Origin: JADHTT01 sp964633845
Lineage (GTDB): Bacteria; Campylobacterota; Campylobacteria; Campylobacterales; Arcobacteraceae
NCBI GenBank assembly: GCA_964633845.1
Contig: CAZWLA010000021.1
Location: 1-23,201, forward strand
Direction: 5' to 3'
Length of the DNA: 23,201 nt
Of this stretch, positions 6,833 to 12,807 are shown one piece after another. Within the stretch, counting starts at the first letter, position 1. Every line of letters begins with the position of its first letter. The notes under the pieces are model-generated. The model was not told where the DNA came from. It ran no database searches and saw only the letters and a program-made list of their open reading frames with translations. Made by a program: the position numbers and the translations under genes.

Positions 6833-8172
6833 AAAAGTTTAAATCTATAGATATTTTTTATATTGCCACTATGATCTTAATTGTATATACATTTTTTGCA
6901 TATACTAAATTTACAACTAATAGAGATTTTGTTAAAAATAATACTTTAGAATCTTCTATTGTAGAAACAAATAGTATTCTTAAAAATATATCAAAATATT
7001 ATGTAAATAATCTAAGCCAGCTTGATGATGATGACTTATATGATAAATTTTCTGCATACCTTAATAGCTTTGAAACAACTCAATATAAAAATATATTTGC
7101 AGTTAATGTAGTTCAAAATAAACTATTTGTAGTGGCAGATGGATCGAGTAATCAATCTGATAAATTTCATCAAAATGAACTTTTTATTCCAATTAGTAAT
7201 AAATGGAAAGATTGCATTGAACTGCAAAACCCCATATACTTCAAGCAGAATCTAAATGATTTATGGATGACATATTTATATCCAATTGTAAAAGACAATA
7301 AGGTAGTAAAGATAATAGCTATAGATCAATCTATGAAGTCTTATAATGCTTTAGTGTTAAAACAAACAATAATAAGTAAACATTTTTTAATATCTATATC
7401 TATAGTAATATTTATGCTTATGGTTCTTATGTTATTTTTATACCATCAAAGTCAAGTAAAAAAGAAAGAAGAAAAATATATAATGCAAGAGCATAAACAT
7501 GCTCAAATTGGTAGGATTATAGATTCTATTGCTCATCAATGGATTCAACCATTGCAGGCTATTAAAACTATATCAGAACTATATCTATTGAAAATAAGTA
7601 AGAATATCAAAATGAATAAGAGTGAAACAGTAGATGATCTTTCTGATATCGTAAGTCAAGCAGACTTTGCTCTTGAGACACTTGATGAATTTAGATCTTT
7701 TTTAAGTGAAAATAAAAAAACTGAATATTTAAGTATAGGATCAGTTATTGAGTCGTCATTATCTATTTTAGAAGATGTGATAGTTCATAATAGAATTCAA
7801 ACTAAAATAGTTGGTGACACATTATTAAAAGTAGATATTTATAAAAATGAATTTAAGCATGTTTTGATTAATCTAATACAAAATTCTAAAGATGCATTTA
7901 TAACGAATAAAATAAAAAATAGAAATATTATATTTATTGTAGAAACTATAGGTGACTATACTGTATTAAAAATAATAGATAATGCCGGTGGAATTAATGA
8001 AAATCTATTAAAAAATATTTTTGATTTAGATATATCTACAAAAAAAGATACTACTACTACTACTACTGGTATGGGCTTATATATGACAAAACAAATATTA
8101 AATAAAATTGGTGCTAATATTAAAGCTTATAATAATACAGATGGTGGTGCTACATTTGAAATCAAAATTTAA
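6829..8172 (+). CDS. Membrane sensor histidine kinase
   Basis: A 447-residue kinase. TM1 is at about 8-25 and TM2 at about 184-204, enclosing a periplasmic sensor region of about 155 residues with no recognised domain. There is no HAMP; a short coiled linker leads to the H-box SIAHQWIQPL with phospho-acceptor H236. The catalytic domain has the N-box NLIQNSKDAF (348-357), G1 DNAGG (384-388) and G2 GMGLYMTK (from 414). The H-box style (HQW-x-QPL) is common in Campylobacterota kinases. Between G1 and G2, at the ATP lid, are six consecutive Thr (408-413), all encoded ACT. It is coupled by ATGA overlap to the YfiR-like gene and probably phosphorylates the divergent regulator at 3895-4503. The signal is unknown, but context suggests it comes through the outer membrane protein and the periplasmic partner. 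Confidence 0.88.
   Translation: MKKFKSIDIFYIATMILIVYTFFAYTKFTTNRDFVKNNTLESSIVETNSILKNISKYYVNNLSQLDDDDLYDKFSAYLNSFETTQYKNIFAVNVVQNKLFVVADGSSNQSDKFHQNELFIPISNKWKDCIELQNPIYFKQNLNDLWMTYLYPIVKDNKVVKIIAIDQSMKSYNALVLKQTIISKHFLISISIVIFMLMVLMLFLYHQSQVKKKEEKYIMQEHKHAQIGRIIDSIAHQWIQPLQAIKTISELYLLKISKNIKMNKSETVDDLSDIVSQADFALETLDEFRSFLSENKKTEYLSIGSVIESSLSILEDVIVHNRIQTKIVGDTLLKVDIYKNEFKHVLINLIQNSKDAFITNKIKNRNIIFIVETIGDYTVLKIIDNAGGINENLLKNIFDLDISTKKDTTTTTTGMGLYMTKQILNKIGANIKAYNNTDGGATFEIKI
8050..8067 (+). repeat. (ACT)6 microsatellite in the kinase ATP lid
   Basis: Six perfect ACT units in frame, encoding Thr408-413 between the G1 and G2 boxes, where related kinases carry a TTK...G-T-G lid. A three-base unit changes length without breaking the frame, so strains may differ in lid length. 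Confidence 0.8.
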
Positions 8173-8190
8173 TTTATAGTCTAAATATAG

Positions 8191-8223
8191 TATAATAATT
8201 AATCAAATTTAAATATAAGAGGA
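8191..8223 (+). promoter_or_regulatory. Promoter and ribosome site of the ppiC-yajQ operon
   Basis: TATAAT at 8191-8196 in the 58-base gap after the kinase gene, with AAGAGGA at 8217-8223 seven bases before the ATG at 8231. No good -35 box is visible, which is usual for sigma-70 promoters in Campylobacterota. No terminator hairpin is seen for the kinase operon. Confidence 0.45.
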
Positions 8224-8230
8224 ATTTAAA

Positions 8231-8515
8231 ATGGCAACAGCAAGTGCAAGACATCTATTAGTAGCAGACGAAAATGTATGTAATGAATTAAAAGCAAAGA
8301 TAGCAAATGGTGATATGACTTTTGAGAAAGCTGCACAACAATACTCTCAATGTCCATCAGGACAATCAGGTGGTGATTTAGGAACATTTGGTCAAGGTCA
8401 AATGGTACCAGAGTTTGATAAAGTAGTATTTAACGATGAAGTTGGTGTAGTTCATGGACCAGTGCAAACTCAATTTGGTTATCATTTATTAGAAGTTACT
8501 GAACGAAAAGACTAG
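8231..8515 (+). CDS. ppiC: Parvulin-type peptidyl-prolyl cis-trans isomerase
   Basis: A 94-residue single-domain rotamase, almost the same length as E. coli PpiC (93). It starts ASARHLLV with the parvulin active-site His, then FEKAAQQYSQCPSG, SGGDLGTFGQGQMVPEFD and the closing QTQFGYHLLEV, which together make a complete parvulin fold. There is no signal peptide, so it is cytosolic, unlike SurA or PrsA-type parvulins. It catalyses cis-trans isomerisation at peptidyl-proline bonds. The ATG has an AAGAGGA ribosome site, and yajQ follows 8 bases after the stop, so the two are probably co-transcribed. Confidence 0.9.
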   Translation: MATASARHLLVADENVCNELKAKIANGDMTFEKAAQQYSQCPSGQSGGDLGTFGQGQMVPEFDKVVFNDEVGVVHGPVQTQFGYHLLEVTERKD

Positions 8516-8523
8516 ATTTTATT

Positions 8524-9027
8524 ATGGCAAAATCAAAAGAACATAGCTTTGATATATCAGCTAAACTTGATATGCAAGAGATGAAAAATGCAGTTGTTCA
8601 AGCGCAAAAAGAGGTTAATAACCGTTATGACTTTAAGGGCTCTACAAAAGATATTGATTTAAGTGAAGGGAATAAAACTCTTACACTTTTAAGTGATAGT
8701 GACAATAAAGTTGATTCTATGAAAGATATTTTAATTTCAAAGATGAATAAAAGAGGTGTATCTATAAACTCTCTTGAAGAACTAAAAGCAGATGATGCTA
8801 GTGGTGGAAAGAGAAAGTTTACTTATAAAATTGTAGATACAATTGAAAAAGATGAAGCTAAAACTATTCAAACTGAAATTAAATCTTTAAAGTTAAAAGT
8901 AACGGCAGTTAATCAAGGTGATGAGATACGAGTATCTGGTAAAAATCTTGATGATCTACAAAAAGTTATGGCACACTTAAGATCTTTAGAGTTAAAAGCT
9001 CCATTGGTATTTGATAATTTTAGATAA
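8524..9027 (+). CDS. yajQ: YajQ-family nucleotide-binding protein
   Basis: A 167-residue cytosolic protein of the YajQ (UPF0234) family, with the expected opening HSFDISAKLDMQEMKNAV, then EVNNRYDFKG, KMNKRGVS, KKFTYKI-like RKFTYKIVDTIEKDEAK and the C-terminal SLELKAPLVFDNFR. The fold is two ferredoxin-like domains. Family members bind tRNA/GTP or cyclic di-GMP and in Xanthomonas act with a transcription factor; what this one binds is not visible. Its stop overlaps the next start (TAATG), so expression is coupled to the membrane protein gene that follows. Confidence 0.92.
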   Translation: MAKSKEHSFDISAKLDMQEMKNAVVQAQKEVNNRYDFKGSTKDIDLSEGNKTLTLLSDSDNKVDSMKDILISKMNKRGVSINSLEELKADDASGGKRKFTYKIVDTIEKDEAKTIQTEIKSLKLKVTAVNQGDEIRVSGKNLDDLQKVMAHLRSLELKAPLVFDNFR

Positions 9028-9590
9028 TGTCTAATAAAATTGATGATCTAATCGAACAAATTAAATCTTTAGAAGATGAATTGTTTGATGAATTTCAAAA
9101 AAAAGAGAAAGAATTTCTTAATAAAATAGAAGATGAAAAAGTAGATATTAAAAAAAATGTAATTAGTTCAATTGAATATTTATCTTCTTTTTCTTTGGTT
9201 ACTATTATTTCACTTCCATTTATTTGGATGATGATTATCCCTATAGTTATAATTGATATATTTGTGAGTATCTATCAATTTATATGTTTTCCCTTGTATA
9301 AAATACCAAAAGTAAAAAGAGAAGATTATGTAATTATGGATCGCTATAATTTGTTTTATTTAGATAAATTTCAAAAAATAAATTGTTGGTATTGTGAGTA
9401 TTTTAATGGTGTAGTTGCATATGTACGTGAAATTGCAGCTAGAACTGAACAATTTTGGTGTCCTATCAAGCATGGAAGAGCTTTAAAAGATAGACATTCA
9501 AGATATAATAGGTTTTTTGATTATGGTGATTATAAAAAATATAAACTAGAATTAGAAAAAAAACGATCCAACTTTAAAGATATAGAATGA
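9027..9590 (+). CDS. Conserved membrane protein with CxxC...CxxxH motif
   Basis: A 187-residue protein of unknown function. Residues 1-45 are a charged, likely coiled-coil helix. A hydrophobic region at about 52-92 could form one long or two short membrane segments. The soluble tail holds the best-conserved-looking part: NCWYCEYFNGVVAYVRE (from N119), AARTEQFWCPIKH (137-149) and RYNRFFDYGDY. C120, C123, C145 and H149 could form a metal site. I recall similar proteins, with an EIAARTEQ-x-WCPIKH core, as uncharacterised in other Proteobacteria, but cannot name a function. The gene is locked in its operon by overlaps on both sides: TAATG with yajQ and ATGA with the permease. Confidence 0.7.
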   Translation: MSNKIDDLIEQIKSLEDELFDEFQKKEKEFLNKIEDEKVDIKKNVISSIEYLSSFSLVTIISLPFIWMMIIPIVIIDIFVSIYQFICFPLYKIPKVKREDYVIMDRYNLFYLDKFQKINCWYCEYFNGVVAYVREIAARTEQFWCPIKHGRALKDRHSRYNRFFDYGDYKKYKLELEKKRSNFKDIE

Positions 9591-10795
9591 TTAAGCCAAA
9601 ACTATCAAGAGAATTGGGTGTAGCACTATTACTTTTTTATGGCTTAGGTAACATCCTTGGTGCTGGGATATATGTCTTAGTAGGTAAAGTTGCATCTATT
9701 GCTGGATATATGAGTGTAGCATCATTTTTATTAGCTTCTATTATTGCTGGATTTACAGCATTTTCATATATAGAGTTAGCATCAAGATATCCTGTAAGTG
9801 CTGGTGAAGCTGTATACGTACAAGAGGGATTTGGTAAAAAATATTTATCTATATCTATTGGAATATTTATTGCTACTGCTGGTTTGGTCTCTGTAGCAGC
9901 TTTAACACACGGATTTATTGGATATTTACAAGAGTTTATAAATATTGATACTAATATAGCTATCATTACGATAATGTTAATCTTGATATTAGTTTCAACT
10001 GCTGGAATTAAACAAAGTATTACAGCAGCAGCAGTTCTTACTATTATAGAAATTTTTGGCTTATTATTGATTATTTTTCTTGGATTTGACAATATATTAA
10101 ATCCAAGTGTAGAATATTCTAAATTTATTCCAAATTTAAATATGAGTGATATAAGTTTAATATTTTTAGGAAGTTTCTTAGCTTTTTATGCTTTTATTGG
10201 ATTTGAAGATATGGTTAATGTTGCAGAGGAAGTAAAATCACCTACTACCACATTTCCAAAAGCTATAGTCTTAGCATTAATTATCTCAATGACACTATAT
10301 TTTTTAATTGCAATTGTTGCAATTCAGACATTATCACTAGAACAATTATCAAATTCAAATGCACCTTTTTCGGATATTTATAGACAAATAACAGGGAATG
10401 ACCCAATTGTAATTACTGTTATTGGATTATTTGCAGTTATTAATGGTGCATTAATTCAGCTTATTATGGCATCTCGTGTAGTTTATGGATTATCATCACA
10501 AGGTTGGCTTCCTAGCTTTCTATCAGAAATATCACCAAAAAATAATATACCTGTAAAAGCTACAATAGTTGTAGGAATAATAGCTCTTATCTTTACTTTA
10601 TTTTTAGACTTAGTTACCCTAGCTAGCATTACAAGTTTAATGCTTTTGATTATATTTACATTAATTAACTTATCATTGATATTGATTAAAAGAAAAAAGC
10701 TGGATATTAATAAAAATATATATATTGTTCCTGTTTGGGTTCCATGGTGTGGAGTTATTCTAAATATACTATTGATTAGTGTTAAATTGTTGTAG
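9587..10795 (+). CDS. APC-superfamily amino acid permease
   Basis: A 402-residue integral membrane transporter with about 11-12 hydrophobic helices. TM1 carries the APC signature GLGNILGAGIY, whose unwound GAG-I stretch binds substrate backbone in family members. TM2 to TM3 has IELASRYPVSAGEAVYVQEGFG, and TM6 has AFYAFIGFEDMVNVAEEVKSP, the usual FxGFE pattern. It probably imports an amino acid using a proton or sodium gradient. The substrate cannot be told from sequence. It is shorter than many APC carriers (450-500), lacking the last helices. It overlaps the preceding gene by ATGA. Confidence 0.88.
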   Translation: MIKPKLSRELGVALLLFYGLGNILGAGIYVLVGKVASIAGYMSVASFLLASIIAGFTAFSYIELASRYPVSAGEAVYVQEGFGKKYLSISIGIFIATAGLVSVAALTHGFIGYLQEFINIDTNIAIITIMLILILVSTAGIKQSITAAAVLTIIEIFGLLLIIFLGFDNILNPSVEYSKFIPNLNMSDISLIFLGSFLAFYAFIGFEDMVNVAEEVKSPTTTFPKAIVLALIISMTLYFLIAIVAIQTLSLEQLSNSNAPFSDIYRQITGNDPIVITVIGLFAVINGALIQLIMASRVVYGLSSQGWLPSFLSEISPKNNIPVKATIVVGIIALIFTLFLDLVTLASITSLMLLIIFTLINLSLILIKRKKLDINKNIYIVPVWVPWCGVILNILLISVKLL

Positions 10796-10835
10796 AATCT
10801 AAAGGGATAATAGTTACTAATAAGTAAAATAGATG

Positions 10836-10865
10836 TACAATATAAGTATCAAGACCTTTTGGAGG
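10836..10865 (+). promoter_or_regulatory. Candidate promoter and ribosome site before the hydroxyacid dehydrogenase
   Basis: In the 76-base gap after the permease, TGTACAAT gives a -10-like TACAAT at 10836-10841, and GGAGG at 10861-10865 stands six bases before the ATG. The strong ribosome site is clear; the promoter is tentative. A weak TTACT/AGTAA hairpin at 10814-10827 lacks a U-run and is not a convincing terminator. Confidence 0.35.
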
Positions 10866-10871
10866 TAGATT

Positions 10872-11837
10872 ATGAAGATAGCTGTTTTTGATGCAAGTGA
10901 TGATGATATTAGGTATTTTAATGAACATTTAGCAAGTCTAGAGTTTGATTTTTATTCTACTTGTGTATCTGATTATGTATCTAGTTTAACAAATAAAAAT
11001 GATTATGAAATTATATCTATATTTGTAACATCTACGATAACTTCTGAAGTTTTGAGTAATTTCCCAAAGTTAAAGTATATACAAACAAGATCTGCTGGTT
11101 ATGATAACCTTAAAGTTGATTTGTTAAAACCATTAAATATATTATCATCTAATGTAGCTAATTATGCTAAACATAGTGTAAGTGAGTTTGCTTTTTCACT
11201 TTTACTTAATATCTCTCGTAAAACGTCCATTGCATTAAATAGAGTAGAAAAGTTAAATTATGAGTATTTAGATTTAAAAGGATTTGAGTTAGCTAATAAA
11301 AGTTGCAGCGTGATTGGTACAGGCGATATTGGATCTAATATAGTAAAAATTGCACATGGCTTTGGTATGAAGATAAAGGCCTACAGTAGAACAAAAAAAG
11401 ATAATTTAATAGATGATTTCAATGTAGAATATATAGGATTTGAAGAGTCTTTGAAAAGTGATATTATTTTTATCAGTACAGATTTAAATAAAGATACTTT
11501 TCATTTAATTAATAGTGAAAATATTGATAATATAAATCCAAATGCTATAATTATTAATATAGGAAGAGGGGAGATAATCTCTAATGAAGCTATAGTTAAA
11601 TCTTTAAATAATAGTGATAGATATTTTGGTATTGATGTTATAGAAAATGAATGTGAATTTAAATCGTGCACTTGTTCTAAAAGTATTACATTGGATATAA
11701 AATTATCATCAAAAGTATTTCACACACCACATATGGCTTACTATACTACAGAAGCATTAAATAAATTAAAAGAAGTTTCTGCAAATAACATTAAACTTTT
11801 TTGTAATCATAAAGATATTTTAAATAGATTGACTTAA
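10872..11837 (+). CDS. D-isomer-specific 2-hydroxyacid dehydrogenase
   Basis: A 321-residue NAD-dependent dehydrogenase. The catalytic domain halves (about 1-100 and 290-321) enclose a Rossmann domain with GTGDIG (149-154). Catalytic residues are in place: R232 in NIGRGE, E258 in GIDVIENE and H287 in TPHMAY. The pattern is closest to fermentative D-lactate dehydrogenase (LdhA type), which reduces pyruvate to D-lactate, but phosphoglycerate, glyoxylate or other 2-oxoacid activity is possible. Oddly, the loop after E258 holds three cysteines, C261, C266 and C268, where relatives usually have an E-P turn. A strong GGAGG site precedes the ATG. The next gene starts 2 bases after the stop. Confidence 0.82.
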   Translation: MKIAVFDASDDDIRYFNEHLASLEFDFYSTCVSDYVSSLTNKNDYEIISIFVTSTITSEVLSNFPKLKYIQTRSAGYDNLKVDLLKPLNILSSNVANYAKHSVSEFAFSLLLNISRKTSIALNRVEKLNYEYLDLKGFELANKSCSVIGTGDIGSNIVKIAHGFGMKIKAYSRTKKDNLIDDFNVEYIGFEESLKSDIIFISTDLNKDTFHLINSENIDNINPNAIIINIGRGEIISNEAIVKSLNNSDRYFGIDVIENECEFKSCTCSKSITLDIKLSSKVFHTPHMAYYTTEALNKLKEVSANNIKLFCNHKDILNRLT

Positions 11838-11839
11838 TA

Positions 11840-12802
11840 ATGATAGAGTCATCAACTATACTAGTTGTCATCAAGGCTATTAGTGGCCTTGGGATTTTCT
11901 TAGTAGGTATGATAATTATGACTAGTGGTCTTAGATCTGCTGTTGGTGTTTCATTAAAAAAATTATTATTAAGATTGACTAAAAATCCATATAGTGGTGC
12001 TTTTAGTGGTGCAATTATGACTGCATTATTACAATCATCAAGTGTAACAATTGTTACAGTTGTTGGGTTTGTAGGTGCTGGAATAATTGGATTTTCTGAA
12101 GCTTTGGGAATTGTCTTTGGTGCAAATCTTGGTACAACAATTACGGGATGGATTGTAGTACTATTTGGATTTAAATTACAATTTGAGATATTTATATTAC
12201 CATTTATTTTAATTGGTGTAATTTTAAAATTATTTTTTAAAGGCAATGTGGCAAATATTGGCTATACAATGGCTGGATTTGGCTTGATCTTTGCAGGTAT
12301 TGCAACAATGCAAAATGAAGTATCAGGACTAGATAGTATAATTACTTTTGACAACATATCTTCTAATAGTTGGCTAAATACATTACAGTTATTGTTTATT
12401 GGTATTATATTTACAATGATTACACAGTCTTCTAGTGCTGGTGTAGCGTCAACCTTGACAATATTATATGCTGGTATTATTGATTTTGAACAAGCTGCTA
12501 TACTAATTATTGGTATGGATGTTGGGACAACATTTACTGCAGTTATTGCAACAATTGGTGGTAATATACATGTACGTCGTACAGGGTTTGCACATGTTAT
12601 TTTTAATATTATGACAGCAGTAGGAGCAGTTTTTTTAATTGTACCTTTCGTAAAGTTATTTGATCTTATAGATGCTACATTTATTGCTAATAATTCAGAA
12701 ATAGCGTTAGTTATATTTCATAGTACATTTAACCTGATTGGTGTAATACTTATTTTACCTTTGACAAAATATTTTGCAAAGTTGATGAAAAGTATAATTT
12801 AG
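11840..12802 (+). CDS. Na+/phosphate symporter-like protein (PNaS family), no PhoU domain
   Basis: A 320-residue membrane protein with the internally duplicated core of Na/Pi cotransporters (NptA/YjbB type). The QSSS motif appears in both halves (65-68 and 196-199), each followed by a GANLGTT-like stretch (GANLGTT 94-100, GMDVGTT 225-231). About eight to nine hydrophobic segments are seen. E. coli YjbB is about 540 residues with a C-terminal PhoU-like part; this protein stops after the membrane core. It likely moves phosphate, inward or outward, driven by sodium. It starts 2 bases after the dehydrogenase stop, so the two are co-transcribed, and ends 5 bases from the convergent peptidase gene with no visible terminator. 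Confidence 0.82.
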   Translation: MIESSTILVVIKAISGLGIFLVGMIIMTSGLRSAVGVSLKKLLLRLTKNPYSGAFSGAIMTALLQSSSVTIVTVVGFVGAGIIGFSEALGIVFGANLGTTITGWIVVLFGFKLQFEIFILPFILIGVILKLFFKGNVANIGYTMAGFGLIFAGIATMQNEVSGLDSIITFDNISSNSWLNTLQLLFIGIIFTMITQSSSAGVASTLTILYAGIIDFEQAAILIIGMDVGTTFTAVIATIGGNIHVRRTGFAHVIFNIMTAVGAVFLIVPFVKLFDLIDATFIANNSEIALVIFHSTFNLIGVILILPLTKYFAKLMKSII

Positions 12803-12807
12803 AGTTC

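Noticed and set aside
9637..10092. Long antisense open frame opposite the permease gene
   Set aside because: It mirrors the hydrophobic codon pattern of the permease and has no ribosome site or recognisable domain; similar frames opposite the symporter gene (11791-12246) and ppsA (21929-22303) are rejected for the same reason.
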